From positions 310,001-374,000 of the forward strand of contig NZ_JACHXY010000001.1 in assembly GCF_014192415.1 (NCBI RefSeq): 64,000 nt of DNA, written 5' to 3'. This DNA is from Microbacterium proteolyticum (lineage in GTDB: Bacteria; Actinomycetota; Actinomycetes; Actinomycetales; Microbacteriaceae). Of the stretch, positions 34,908-44,010 are shown in pieces. The notes under the pieces were generated by a model. That model had not been told where the DNA came from and ran no database searches. It was given only the letters and a program-made list of their open reading frames with translations. The stretch's first letter is position 1, and each line of letters begins with the position of its first letter. The position numbers were made by a program, and so were the translations under genes.

Positions 34908-34950
34908 GGCCAGTCTTGTCGCTGTCCGGGTACTGATCCCTCGTCCGGTG
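34908..34950 (-). promoter_or_regulatory. Guanidine-III (ykkC-III) riboswitch
   Basis: Minus-strand RNA contains in order CCGGACGAGG, GTACCCGG and GCGACAAGACTGG, matching the known guanidine-III core, where CCGG pairs with CCGG and the flanking GATCAGT pairs with ACTGGCC in the pseudoknot. The AAGGAG ribosome site of gdx follows immediately, so ligand binding would expose or hide the Shine-Dalgarno and turn on translation of the exporter. Confidence 0.85.
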
Positions 34951-35033
34951 ACGCGGTGGGCGTCCGGCGACCACGCTAGCGAACACACCTGGGCAGTACC
35001 CGTGCAGGTCGGCGGGGGCCACGGCATCCGGGA

Positions 35034-35894
35034 TCAGATGAGGAAGATGGATGCCGCTCCGGGATTGTGGGCGTGCACGAGCACACCGAAGACGACGGCG
35101 TCGAACAGCAGGTGCACCGTGACGACGTACCAGAGCGACCGCGTCTTGAGGAAGAGGAAGCCCTGCACGATGGCGAAGGGGACGGTCAGCAGCGGTCCCC
35201 ACGCCTGGTAGCCCAGTTCCCACAGGAACGACACGAACACGATCGCCTGGAGCAGGTTGGCGGTGAGGTCGGGGAAGTGCCGCCGCAACAGCACGAAGAC
35301 CGTGCAGATGAAGAACAGTTCGTCCCAGATGCCGACGGCCCCGACGCCGACGAACAGTCGCGCGATGAGGTCAGGGGTGTTCACGACGGGCCAGTTCATG
35401 TAGACGCCCGAGGTGATGAAGTAGAACGGCAGGATCAGGTACCCGAGCACGATGACGCCGGCCAGCCACGCCCACTGCCACCACGTCCACCGCCCACCGC
35501 CGCGCCACGGGAAGCGGATCGCGTAGTCGCGGTAGACGAAGCGCGAGATGACGTAGGGCACCACCACCGCACCGCCGAGGGCGAGCGTGAAGCGCACGAA
35601 GGCCGCGTTGTCGAGCTCGGCCTGCAGCGGGATCAGGCTGACGATGAACTGCCCGATCGCGATCAACGACACGTCGCGGGCGATGCTCGGCTCCTCGCCG
35701 CGCGCGAGCGGCACCCCGGCGCGACGGTCGACGAGCACCCCGGACGCCACGGCGAGCGCGAGGAGCACCCACCCGAGCCAGACGACTTGCACGACGAAGA
35801 GCGCGGGGGCCGCGAGGCACACCAGCAACGCCGGGATCAGCTTCGGCGTGAGCGTGGAACGCTCGCGCTCGGGCACCGCCGTGTGCGCGGTCAC
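35034..35894 (-). CDS. CPBP/Abi-like membrane protein with altered motifs
   Basis: 286 residues, about eight transmembrane helices. Resembles CPBP intramembrane proteases: the first motif region reads IWDELFFICTVFVLL where the family has E-E-x-x-x-R, and the third reads HLLFD. The first Glu is Asp and the Arg is absent, so proteolytic activity is doubtful. GTG at 35894 overlaps the trmB stop as GTGA. Function unknown. Confidence 0.75.
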   Translation of the reverse strand: MTAHTAVPERERSTLTPKLIPALLVCLAAPALFVVQVVWLGWVLLALAVASGVLVDRRAGVPLARGEEPSIARDVSLIAIGQFIVSLIPLQAELDNAAFVRFTLALGGAVVVPYVISRFVYRDYAIRFPWRGGGRWTWWQWAWLAGVIVLGYLILPFYFITSGVYMNWPVVNTPDLIARLFVGVGAVGIWDELFFICTVFVLLRRHFPDLTANLLQAIVFVSFLWELGYQAWGPLLTVPFAIVQGFLFLKTRSLWYVVTVHLLFDAVVFGVLVHAHNPGAASIFLI

Positions 35895-36613
35895 GGTGAG
35901 ACCCGCGTGTAGGTCAGGTCCCGGATGTCACGACCGACGCGCAGACCCTTGTTCTCGAAGGCGGTCAGGACCCGCCCCGCGAAGCGGTCGGCCCACTCCC
36001 CCGCGAACGCCCGCTCGAAGCCGGGCGCGGCATCGAGCACGTCGCGCATCTGGTCGGCGTAGTCCTGCCAGTCGGTGGCCAGACGCAGGATGCCGCCGGG
36101 GCGGAGGGCCTGGGCCGCGATGCGGGCGAAGTCGGGGGCGACGAGACGGCGCTTCGTGTGCTTGTTCTTGTGCCACGGATCGGGGAAGAAGACCCAGAGC
36201 TCGTCGACGGATGCCGCGGGCAGCAGGTGTTCGAGCGCCTCGGGCGCGTTCGCCTCGACGAGGCGGAGATTCTTCACGCCGTCGCGGTCGGCGTCGAGCA
36301 TCGTCCGGGCGAGTCCCGCCGTGAACACCTCGACGGCGAGGAAATCGCTGTCGGGATCGCCGGCGGCGGCCGAGACGATCTGGTGGCCCTGTCCGGAGCC
36401 GATCTCCACGACCAGTCGCGCGTGGCGGCCGTAGACCTCTCCGACGTCGACAGCCGTACCGGCCTTCACACTGGTCGTTGCGGCTGCGCGCTCGACGGGC
36501 AGCAGGTAGAACGGCGACAGCTCGGCCCATGCGCGATCCTGGGCTTCCGACATGCGGCCGCTGCGACGCACGAACGAGACCGGCTTGTCGCGGAAGACGG
36601 GCGCGGCATCCAT
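35891..36613 (-). CDS. trmB: tRNA (guanine-N7-)-methyltransferase
   Basis: 240 residues from the ATG at 36613, preceded at 7 bp by TAGCCT (leaderless pattern); the frame is open to 36943 but that part is antisense-like. SAM-binding VVEIGSGQGHQIV near residue 75, and the TrmB signatures FFPDPWHKNKHTKRRLV (about 152-168) and ATDWQDYADQM. Methylates G46 of tRNAs. Confidence 0.96.
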   Translation of the reverse strand: MDAAPVFRDKPVSFVRRSGRMSEAQDRAWAELSPFYLLPVERAAATTSVKAGTAVDVGEVYGRHARLVVEIGSGQGHQIVSAAAGDPDSDFLAVEVFTAGLARTMLDADRDGVKNLRLVEANAPEALEHLLPAASVDELWVFFPDPWHKNKHTKRRLVAPDFARIAAQALRPGGILRLATDWQDYADQMRDVLDAAPGFERAFAGEWADRFAGRVLTAFENKGLRVGRDIRDLTYTRVSP

Positions 36614-36717
36614 GTCTCCTAGGCTATCCGCCGCGTGAGAGGTCGCTTCCTGTCGCCCAGCCGCCGCGGAGGCGACAGATTCCGCCCCCTCACGAGAAAG
36701 GGAACGCTTGCGGCCGC

Positions 36718-37551
36718 TCACGGCACGGTCACGAAGTCGATGAGCTCCTCGACGCGGCCGAGGAGGGCGGGCTCGAGGTCGCGGAAGGTCGTGACGCGCG
36801 ACAGGATGTGCTGCCACGCGCGCGCGGTGTCCGCCTGTTCCTCGGCGGGCCATCCGAGAGCGCGGCACACCCCGATCTTCCATTCGATCCCGCGAGGCAC
36901 CTCGGGCCACGCGGCGATGCCGAGGGCGCGCGGGGTGACGCACTGCCAGACGTCCACGAAGGGGTGCCCGACGATCCGCACGTGGGCACCGTGGCGTCCG
37001 CGGGCGACCTTCTCAGCGATGCGGGACTCCTTGGAGTTCGGCACGAGGTGGTCGACGAGCACGCCGTAGCGGCGTTCGGCGGTGGGGGGCTCGGCATCCA
37101 GGGTCTGCTCCAACAGGTCGACGCCCTCGAGGAACTCCACGACGACGCCCTCGGCGCGCAGGTCCGCGCCCCAGACCTTCTCGACGAGTTCGGCATCGTG
37201 CTTTCCCTCGACGAAGATGCGGCTGGCGCGCGCGGTGCGTGCCCGCTGGTCGGCGGCGGCGAAGGATCCGGATGCCGTGCGCGTACGGCCCTTCGCAGCG
37301 GGGCCCGGAGCCGTGAGCACCGCGGGCGCGCCGTCGACGAGGAAGCCTCCCCCGAGGGGGAAGAGGCGACGTTTGCCGAAACGGTCTTCCAACTCGACGT
37401 TCATGCCGTCGACGCGGGTCACCGCCCCGACGAATCCGTCGCCGGCGACTTCGACGACCAGGTCGGCGGATGCCGCGATCTGCGCCGGCTTCTTCCGTCC
37501 GGCGTCGCGCCAGCCGCGGGCGAGCACATCGGTGCCGTAGCGGTCGTCCAT
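36718..37551 (-). CDS. DUF3097 protein
   Basis: 277 residues, ATG at 37551 with GGAGG upstream. N-terminal small beta domain (VVEVAGDGFVGAVTRVDGMNVELEDRFGK in part), linker, then a Toprim-like part (IFVEGKHDAELVEKVWGADLR, followed by VDHLVPNSKESRIAE). DUF3097 is conserved in actinobacteria; the EGKxD pattern suggests nucleic-acid chemistry, but activity is unknown. Opposes the TPM gene. Confidence 0.88.
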   Translation of the reverse strand: MDDRYGTDVLARGWRDAGRKKPAQIAASADLVVEVAGDGFVGAVTRVDGMNVELEDRFGKRRLFPLGGGFLVDGAPAVLTAPGPAAKGRTRTASGSFAAADQRARTARASRIFVEGKHDAELVEKVWGADLRAEGVVVEFLEGVDLLEQTLDAEPPTAERRYGVLVDHLVPNSKESRIAEKVARGRHGAHVRIVGHPFVDVWQCVTPRALGIAAWPEVPRGIEWKIGVCRALGWPAEEQADTARAWQHILSRVTTFRDLEPALLGRVEELIDFVTVP

Positions 37552-37686
37552 CTGTACCTCCGAACGCCCGAGCCTAGGCGGCGGTGCTGTGCGCTGACAG
37601 CGGACGCGCCGATCCGTTCGCGGGAGACGCCCGGATGTCGGAGGTCGTTTGTAGGGTGGGACAGTCCGGCGACCGAAGGGGGAAGC

Positions 37687-39789
37687 ATGCGAAAGCCCAG
37701 GGCGCCACACGTGCTGGCCACGCTGTTGATCGTTTTCGTCGGCGTGCTCCTCGCCCCGCTGAGTGCGAGCGCGGTCCCCCCACCGTCGCTGGGATCCAGC
37801 TACGTGATCGACCGGGCCGACGCGCTCACCGACGCCGAAGAGGCCTCCGTCCAGAGCCGCATGGTGGCCCTGCGCGACCAGACCGGGCTCGACCTCTGGG
37901 TCGTATACGTTCCCGAATTCAGCGAACCGCCCGGCGCCGCCGACTGGGCGAACGAAACGGCGAACCGCAACGAGCTGGGCGCCGATCAATACGTGCTCGC
38001 GATCGCCATCAGCGGCGACACCTTCGCCTACTACCTCTCCGGCGACGCCGAAGACGGCGTGCTGTCCGCCGCGCAGCTCGGCGAGATCGAGCAGAACCGC
38101 GTGCAGCCCGCCCTCGAGGCCGGCGACGACGCGGGAGCGGCCATCTCGGCGGCCGACGGGATCCGCGCCGCGTACACCGAGGCCGGCGGAAGCGAGCCCG
38201 CCCCTCCCCCCTCGCCCGCAGGCTCCGGCGGACCCGCTCTCGGTCCCATCGTGCTGGTCGGACTCCTGCTGCTGGCCATCGCGATCGGTCTGGTGTGGTT
38301 CGCGCTGCGACGTCGGAAGCAGGCCGCCACCGGCACGACGAACGCCCCCACCGAGACCATCGACGACCTGTCGCGGCGGGCGGGCTCGGCGCTGGTCGCC
38401 ACCGACGACGCCGTCAAGACCAGCGAGCAGGAGCTCGGTTTCGCCCGCGCCCAGTTCGGCGACCAGGCCGCGGCGCCGTTCACCGACGTGCTGACACAGG
38501 CGAAGGCCGACCTCGACCGGGCGTTCTCCCTCCAACAGCAGCTCGACGACGATGTGCCCGAGACCCCCGAGCAGCAGCGCGCCGCGTACGCCGAGATCAT
38601 CCGCCTGTGCACCAGCGCCGACGAAGCACTGGATGCCAAGGCCGCAGCCTTCGACGAGCTCCGCGCCCTCGAGGCCGATGCCCCGGCGGCCCTCGCAACC
38701 ACACGGGAGCGGCATGCGGCGGCCGACGCGGCGTTGACGACCGCGGAGGCCGGCCTCGCGCGGTTGCGCGAACGCTTCGCCGACGACGCCCTCGAGGCCG
38801 TCGCCGACAACCCCGGGCAGGCGCGAGAGCGTCTCGACCTCGGCACGGCGCAGTCCCGCGCCGCGGAGGCCGCCCTCAGCGAGGGGCGCACCGGCGAGGC
38901 CGCCGTGGCGATCCGCGCAGCTCAGGCCGCCGTCTCCCAGGCCGAGACCCTCGAGCGTGCCATCGCGACGCGGGGCGACGACCTCGCCGACGCGCAGCAG
39001 CGCGCGGCCGCCCTCGTCGCCGAGATCGAGGGCGATCTGGCCGCGGCCGCGCGTCTGCCCGATCCCGACGGACGCGTCGCCGCTGCGGCGACATCGGCGC
39101 GCACCCAGCTCGACGCCGCCCGCGGAGCACTCGGCGGCGCCCGCACCAGCCCGCTGCGGGCGGTCGACATGCTGCAGCAGGCGAACACCACGATCGACAC
39201 CGTGCTCGACGCGGTCCGCGACGAGGCCGAGCGACGTCAGCGCGCCGAGAAGCAACTCGACGCCCTTCTCGCGCAGGCGCGCGCGCAGGTCTCCGCGACC
39301 GAGGACTACATCTCCGCGCGGCGTGGAGCCGTCGGGCCCACCCCGCGCACGCGCCTCGCAGAGGCCGGAGCTGCCGTCGTGCAGGCGCAGCAGCTGCGCG
39401 CGACCGACCCCGTGGCCGCCCTCGCAACCGCCCAGCGCGCCGCCCAGCTGGCCACCGAGGCCGCCTCCCTCGCTCAGAACGACGTCGGCGGCTTCGGCGG
39501 CGGGGGCGGTTTCGGCGGAACGGGCGGCGGGGGCGGCGGCATGATGGGCGCCATCCTCGGCGGCATCGCCGTCGACGCCCTGCTCGGCGGCGGGCAGCGC
39601 CGCGGCGGCTTCGGCGGAGGCGGACTGGGGGGCCTGGGCGGGGGCTTCGGCGGCACGGGCGGGCGCTCGCGCGGTGGAGGCTTCGGCGGAGGCTTCTCGG
39701 GCGGCGGACGCAGCCGTGCCGGAGGAGGGGGCGGCTTCTCCGGCGGCGGACGCAGCCGAACCGGCGGGGGGAGCGGCAGACGCCGCTAG
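37687..39789 (+). CDS. TPM-domain membrane protein with Gly-rich tail
   Basis: 700 residues. Signal sequence 1-31, TPM domain at about 38-170 (IDRADALTDAEEASVQ, GLDLWVVYV), one transmembrane helix near 187-207, then some 390 residues of coiled coil, and a C-terminal 100-residue Gly/Phe/Arg tail (GGGFGG and GRSR repeats). TPM proteins act in membrane-associated processes such as photosystem repair in plants; here the neighbour is pspA, suggesting membrane stress. Start at ATG 37687; a TAGGGT box lies upstream. Confidence 0.88.
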   Translation: MRKPRAPHVLATLLIVFVGVLLAPLSASAVPPPSLGSSYVIDRADALTDAEEASVQSRMVALRDQTGLDLWVVYVPEFSEPPGAADWANETANRNELGADQYVLAIAISGDTFAYYLSGDAEDGVLSAAQLGEIEQNRVQPALEAGDDAGAAISAADGIRAAYTEAGGSEPAPPPSPAGSGGPALGPIVLVGLLLLAIAIGLVWFALRRRKQAATGTTNAPTETIDDLSRRAGSALVATDDAVKTSEQELGFARAQFGDQAAAPFTDVLTQAKADLDRAFSLQQQLDDDVPETPEQQRAAYAEIIRLCTSADEALDAKAAAFDELRALEADAPAALATTRERHAAADAALTTAEAGLARLRERFADDALEAVADNPGQARERLDLGTAQSRAAEAALSEGRTGEAAVAIRAAQAAVSQAETLERAIATRGDDLADAQQRAAALVAEIEGDLAAAARLPDPDGRVAAAATSARTQLDAARGALGGARTSPLRAVDMLQQANTTIDTVLDAVRDEAERRQRAEKQLDALLAQARAQVSATEDYISARRGAVGPTPRTRLAEAGAAVVQAQQLRATDPVAALATAQRAAQLATEAASLAQNDVGGFGGGGGFGGTGGGGGGMMGAILGGIAVDALLGGGQRRGGFGGGGLGGLGGGFGGTGGRSRGGGFGGGFSGGGRSRAGGGGGFSGGGRSRTGGGSGRRR

Positions 39790-39881
39790 TCCACCCCTCG
39801 CGGTACCCCGCACGATCACAGAGAATTCGTAGCATTCGACACCAGACTCGACATCGTCGCCCTCAGGAAGGAACACCCCGC

Positions 39882-40637
39882 ATGGCCAAGCAGTCCATCT
39901 TCGGTCGCATCTCGACCCTCGTCCGCGCGAACATCAATTCGCTCCTCGACCAGGCCGAGGACCCGCAGAAGATGCTCGACCAGCTCGTCCGCGATTACTC
40001 GAACTCGATCGCCGAGGCCGAGTCGGCGATCGCAGAGACGATCGGCAACCTCCGCCTGCTCGAGCGCGACCACCAGGAAGACATGCAGGCCGCGGCGGAG
40101 TGGGGCAACAAGGCCCTCGCCGCCAGCCGCAAGGGCGACGAACTCCGCGCCTCCGGCAACGCCGGCGAAGCCGATAAGTTCGACAACCTCGCCAAGATCG
40201 CCCTGCAGCGGCAGATCTCGGCGGAGGGCGAGGCGAAGTCGGCCGCTCCCACCATCGCGGCGCAGACCGAGGTCGTCGACAAGCTCAAAGACGGCCTGAA
40301 CGGCATGAAGGGCAAGCTCGAGCAGCTTCGCGCCAAGCGCAACGAGCTCACCGCTCGTGCCAAGGTCGCCGAAGCGCAGAACAAGGTGCACGACGCCGTC
40401 AAGTCGATCGACGTGCTCGACCCCACCAGCGAGCTCGGCCGTTTCGAAGACAAGATCCGTCGTGAAGAGGCCCTGGCGGCGGGCAAGCAGGAGCTCGCCG
40501 CCTCCAGCATCGACGCCCAGTTCAACGCGCTCGACGACGTGGGCGAGCTCACCGAGGTCGAGGCGCGACTGGCCGCCCTGAAGGTCGGCGGACCCCAGCG
40601 CGCCGCGATCGACGCGCCCAGCCCCGACCAGGTCTGA
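39882..40637 (+). CDS. pspA: PspA/IM30 family protein
   Basis: 251 residues, almost all helical coiled coil, with the amphipathic N-terminal helix (SIFGRISTLVRANINSLLD) that binds stressed membranes and the Q-D-P-Q-K-type motif AEDPQKMLDQLV. Related to phage-shock PspA and Vipp1, forming ESCRT-III-like assemblies. Follows the TPM gene by 92 bp and ends at a strong terminator; the pair is likely a membrane-maintenance unit. Confidence 0.93.
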   Translation: MAKQSIFGRISTLVRANINSLLDQAEDPQKMLDQLVRDYSNSIAEAESAIAETIGNLRLLERDHQEDMQAAAEWGNKALAASRKGDELRASGNAGEADKFDNLAKIALQRQISAEGEAKSAAPTIAAQTEVVDKLKDGLNGMKGKLEQLRAKRNELTARAKVAEAQNKVHDAVKSIDVLDPTSELGRFEDKIRREEALAAGKQELAASSIDAQFNALDDVGELTEVEARLAALKVGGPQRAAIDAPSPDQV

Positions 40638-40646
40638 CATCCTCGT

Positions 40647-40688
40647 GAGTGCACCGCCCGCTCGTCCGGGCGGTGCACTCACCTTTTT
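40647..40688 (+). terminator. Rho-independent terminator after pspA
   Basis: Perfect 14-bp stem GAGTGCACCGCCCG / CGGGCGGTGCACTC, 6-base loop, then acctttttcg with a T run. A textbook intrinsic terminator. Confidence 0.92.
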
Positions 40689-40703
40689 CGCCGAGGAGCA
40701 CCC

Positions 40704-41516
40704 GTGACCCGATTCATCGTCGCCCCGCAATGGCAGGGATCGTCGTCGTCGCGAGCCATGCAGCTCATCGACGGCGCCGAGGCGATCGCGGGAGACCTGC
40801 CTCGCAGCTCGACCACCGTGCTCGACGTGCCCACCGAGGCCGGCGACGCGCAGGGGACGGGGGTGCACCGCCTCAGCGCGCTCGTGCGCATGCGCGAGAG
40901 GATCGAAGACGCCGTCCGAGGATCCGACGAGGCCACGGTCGTCGTGGGGGGCGACTGCGGAGTCGCCCTGGGGTCGCTCACGCCCGTCGCCGGAGACGAT
41001 CTGGCGGTGGTGTGGATCGACGCGCACGCCGACCTCAACACCCCCGAGACCTCCCCCAGCGGCGCCTTCCACGGCATGGTGCTGCGCGCGATCACCGGAG
41101 AGGGCGAGAGTCTTCTCCGCCTCGAGCCCGGCATCCCTCCCGCGCGCCTCGTGCTCGCGGGCACGCGGTCACTGGATGCCGAAGAGCAGCGCTTCATCGC
41201 GCACCACGGCGTGCGGGTCGTCGCCCCGAGCGAGATGGCCGACCCCGACGTGCTGGCCGACGCCGTGATCGCCACCGGAGCGACCCGCGTGTACGTCCAC
41301 GTCGACCTCGACGTGCTCGACCCCGCCGAGATGGCGGGCGTCGCCCTGCCCGAGCCCTTCGGAGTCCGTACCGTCGACGTCGTGGCATCCATCCGACGAC
41401 TGCGGGAACGACTCCCCCTCGCCGGCGCGACGCTGACGGAGTTCTCGCCGTCGTCGCCGGAGGCCGCCATCGACGATCTCGGCACGATCCTCCGACTCGT
41501 GGGAGCCCTCGCATGA
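40704..41516 (+). CDS. Arginase/ureohydrolase-family protein
   Basis: 270 residues, GTG start with GAGGAG upstream. Metal-site motifs: GGDCGVALGSL (Cys where most members have GGDHS), IDAHADLN, and HVDLDVLDP, plus E in TEFSPSSPE. The Asp-rich sites are intact, so a dinuclear metal centre is likely, but the His-to-Cys change makes arginase activity itself uncertain; formiminoglutamase- or agmatinase-like activity is possible. No arginine genes adjacent. Confidence 0.82.
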   Translation: MTRFIVAPQWQGSSSSRAMQLIDGAEAIAGDLPRSSTTVLDVPTEAGDAQGTGVHRLSALVRMRERIEDAVRGSDEATVVVGGDCGVALGSLTPVAGDDLAVVWIDAHADLNTPETSPSGAFHGMVLRAITGEGESLLRLEPGIPPARLVLAGTRSLDAEEQRFIAHHGVRVVAPSEMADPDVLADAVIATGATRVYVHVDLDVLDPAEMAGVALPEPFGVRTVDVVASIRRLRERLPLAGATLTEFSPSSPEAAIDDLGTILRLVGALA

Positions 41517-41968
41517 GCCCGATCCCCCGACCTCCGGCCGGGTGGCGCGAGCGCGCGGACCGCGCGGTCGCTCGCGGGAGACGGTTCGACCGCTTCATCC
41601 CGGCCGTGCTGCTCGACTCGCGCGTCAGCCGGATCGGCTATTGGTACGGCTGCGCCGTCGGGTGGACCTGGGGAGCGCTGTGGAGCACCGGCCGCATCGA
41701 GAAGCGGGCGGGTCTGTGGGTCTTCCGCGGGCTTCCGCCGTGGGCGTTCCCCCGCGGCGGCGTGTGCGTGGGCGCATGCTTTCTGACCGGCGACGACCGT
41801 CCGACCGATACGGTGCTCGGGCACGAGGCCGCGCATCGGCGCCAGTGGCGCCGCTACGGATTCCTCATGCCGGTGCTCTACGCACTCGCCGGGCGTGATC
41901 CCCTGCGCAACCGCTTCGAGATCGAGGCGGGCCTGATCGAGGGCAATTACGTGCCGCGCGGCAGCTGA
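41513..41968 (+). CDS. Hypothetical protein with HEAAH motif
   Basis: 151 residues, ATG overlapping the arginase-family stop. Aromatic, Arg/Gly-rich, one hydrophobic stretch (YWYGCAVGWTWGALW) and a HExxH sequence in L-G-H-E-A-A-H-R-R-Q-W. The HEAAH may be a minimal zincin site, with an E in EIEAGLIEGNY as a possible third ligand. Cys pairs are scattered. Often annotated as Fe-S oxidoreductase without support. Function unknown. Confidence 0.6.
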   Translation: MSPIPRPPAGWRERADRAVARGRRFDRFIPAVLLDSRVSRIGYWYGCAVGWTWGALWSTGRIEKRAGLWVFRGLPPWAFPRGGVCVGACFLTGDDRPTDTVLGHEAAHRRQWRRYGFLMPVLYALAGRDPLRNRFEIEAGLIEGNYVPRGS

Positions 41969-42135
41969 CGCGGAGACCCACGCCGCAACGCCCGCGACGA
42001 GACGCGGCGACCAACCACGGACGAGATGTGACGGGCGTCCTCGCCCGGCTGGATCGCCTTCGGACGTCGTGGAACGGCTGTCCGCGGGGCCGGGTTCTGT
42101 GTCCCTCCTCGGGCGCGTGGACGCCGGGTCCGACG

Positions 42136-42600
42136 TCAGCGCGCGGTCGCGAGACCGAAGCGCTCGGGAGTATGGATGGCCGAGGCTTCGACGCCGTGGC
42201 GGCTCGTCAAGTCGTCGACGATCTCGGCCGTGCCGAGGTAACCGCCCAGCAGCACCACGCGGGTCGCGTCGTCGTCGGCGCAGAGCATCTCGCCGGCCCA
42301 GCCCGAGACGGCGCGCGCGAGCGCCTCTCCGGGGGCGCAGCCGCGACCGGTTCCGGGTGCGCCGGCCCGACGGGAGCGGTCGAGCCAGGTCAACGTCATG
42401 CGCGGCGGGGCGGTGACGAGACCCGTCCACGATTCGTCGGGCACCTCGATGAACACCCGTCCGGTCGAGCAGATGGGCAGCGTAGCCAACAGGGTCTCGA
42501 GCTCGACGAGCGAGGTCTCGTCGGCCGTCACGAGATGCTGCACACGCGTGTGACGCGACGCGCGGCAGGCGGCGGCGTTGTGCTCGGTAGACGTGGTCAT
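42136..42600 (-). CDS. Stand-alone SIP-domain protein, iron-regulated
   Basis: 154 residues from the ATG at 42600; an ATG at 42612 would lie inside the -10 box. Matches the C-terminal NAD(P)-binding half of siderophore-interacting ferric reductases (HLVTADETSLVELETLLATLP ... VFIEVPDES ... VLLGGYL) but lacks the N-terminal FAD-binding half. An iron box overlaps its promoter, supporting a role in iron uptake, perhaps as a partner of another reductase. Confidence 0.82.
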   Translation of the reverse strand: MTTSTEHNAAACRASRHTRVQHLVTADETSLVELETLLATLPICSTGRVFIEVPDESWTGLVTAPPRMTLTWLDRSRRAGAPGTGRGCAPGEALARAVSGWAGEMLCADDDATRVVLLGGYLGTAEIVDDLTSRHGVEASAIHTPERFGLATAR

Positions 42601-42610
42601 GATGGCATCC

Positions 42611-42643
42611 ACTATACCCCCGGCAAAGGGTTGCCTAACCTGA
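42611..42643 (-). promoter_or_regulatory. Iron box (DtxR/IdeR) over the SIP promoter
   Basis: TATAGT at 42616-42611 with a -35-like GTTAGG 17 bp upstream. A 19-bp element at 42625-42643 reads TCAGGTTAGGCAACCCTTT on the minus strand and matches 14 of 19 positions of the DtxR/IdeR box TTAGGTTAGGCTAACCTAA. It covers the -35, so iron-loaded repressor should block transcription. Confidence 0.75.
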
Positions 42644-42790
42644 GTTCACGCCCTGTATCTCGACGTCGAGGCGGTCGCCGGACACGAGCCCCGGCCGCAC
42701 CGCATCCCCCGCACGCCCCCTCGCACGAGACGTCGACCGCCCGTCGTGCGACCCACTGCCGTCGATCGGGCGCCGCGCGTTCGCGAGGGG

Positions 42791-43504
42791 TCAGACGATC
42801 AGCAGCTCGCGCAGCCGGCGCAGCTCGTCGTCGGTCACGCCGTGCGCGCGCAGGTATCCGGCCGGGGAGCCGTGCTCACGATCGAGGCGTTCGAGCAGCG
42901 TGCGCATCACCGGCGCCGGGGACCGCGTCGCCAACGCCTCCGCGTGCACGGCGCGCGGGTGCAGGGCGTGGATGGCCCGCAGCACGGCGGCGTTGCGCTC
43001 GGCCGGCAGCAGCTGCTCCGTGCGGGCGTAGTCGGCGATCACGGCCTCGCGGTCGACCCCGGCCGCGTCCAGCACGATGGCGACGGTGACTCCCGTGCGG
43101 TCCTTGCCGACGGTGCAGTGCACGAGCGCGGGCTGCGCGCCCAGGATGCCGCGAACCACCGCCACGACGCGTTCCGCGGAATCGTCGACGATGGCGGCGT
43201 ACAGATCGTCGAGGCTCACGTCTTTCGCGAAGAACGACGCAACGGAGCCGAGGAAGAGCGGCTCGTGCTGCACGTCGATGGCGAGGTCGTCCAGGCGGCT
43301 CGGCGCGTGCGCCACCTCGGCGTCGTCGCGCAGGTCGATCACGCGTCTGATGCCGAGCTGCCGCAGCGTGCGGACGCCGGAGTCATCGACGGCGACGAGG
43401 TTGCCCGACCGGTAGAGCACCCCCTCGCGCGTGCGTCCGTCGCCGGCGGGCAGACCGCCGACGTCGCGGAAGTTCGTCGCGCCCGAGACCAACGACGCCG
43501 TCAT
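42791..43504 (-). CDS. Tyrosine phosphatase family protein
   Basis: 237 residues, ATG at 43504 overlapping the preceding stop as ATGA. N-terminal N-F-R-D-V-G-G motif at 10-16, general-acid region, and the CX5R loop HCTVGKDRTG at about residues 118-128. Belongs to the Y_phosphatase3/LipA-type group, acting on phosphotyrosine or phosphoinositides. Soluble. Coupled to the CMD gene. Confidence 0.88.
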   Translation of the reverse strand: MTASLVSGATNFRDVGGLPAGDGRTREGVLYRSGNLVAVDDSGVRTLRQLGIRRVIDLRDDAEVAHAPSRLDDLAIDVQHEPLFLGSVASFFAKDVSLDDLYAAIVDDSAERVVAVVRGILGAQPALVHCTVGKDRTGVTVAIVLDAAGVDREAVIADYARTEQLLPAERNAAVLRAIHALHPRAVHAEALATRSPAPVMRTLLERLDREHGSPAGYLRAHGVTDDELRRLRELLIV

Positions 43505-44010
43505 GCGTCGTGCTCGCGGTGTCCGTGCGGCGCCTGGGCGGCGGGCGCGTCCGAGCGCGGCGGCACCGGATAGCGGCCGGCGATGGCCACGCGGTTGAAT
43601 GCGTTGATCGCCACGAGGACCCAGCTGAGGGCGACGTACTCGCGCTCGCTCAGGATGCCGCCGGCCTGATCGTAGACGTCGTCGGGGATGCCGTCCTCGT
43701 GGATGAAGGTGAACGACTCGGTCAGCTCGAGCGCGGCGCGCTCGCGGTCGTCGAAGACGCCCGACTCGCGCCACGTCGCGATTTGAGCGATGACGTCGGC
43801 GTCGAGTCCGGCTTTGACGGCCGACTCGACGTGCACGCGCACGCAGTAGGCGCAGCCGTTCAGCTGCGACGCGTGGATCTGCACGATCTCGCGCAGGCGA
43901 GCGTCGAGCCCGGCGTCGGCGGCGAGCCGGCCGACCGTCGTCGAGAACGACCGCAATGCCGCGTACGCCTCGGGGGCTTTCCTCGACAGGTGCACGCGTT
44001 CCTCGGCCAT
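43501..44010 (-). CDS. Carboxymuconolactone decarboxylase (AhpD-like) protein
   Basis: 169 residues from the ATG at 44010; TAGGCT lies 6 bp upstream, favouring this start over the GTG at 44016. Helical fold with the redox motif C-A-Y-C-V-R-V-H at about residues 53-60 and the following A-x-K-A-G. Such proteins act as alkyl hydroperoxide reductase partners or peroxide scavengers. Coupled to the phosphatase gene. Confidence 0.88.
   Translation of the reverse strand: MAEERVHLSRKAPEAYAALRSFSTTVGRLAADAGLDARLREIVQIHASQLNGCAYCVRVHVESAVKAGLDADVIAQIATWRESGVFDDRERAALELTESFTFIHEDGIPDDVYDQAGGILSEREYVALSWVLVAINAFNRVAIAGRYPVPPRSDAPAAQAPHGHREHDA

Noticed and set aside
36718..39876. Minus-strand frame of over 1000 codons through the TPM gene
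   Set aside because: Only its 3' 277 codons (DUF3097) look like a protein family; the rest is antisense to the TPM coding region.
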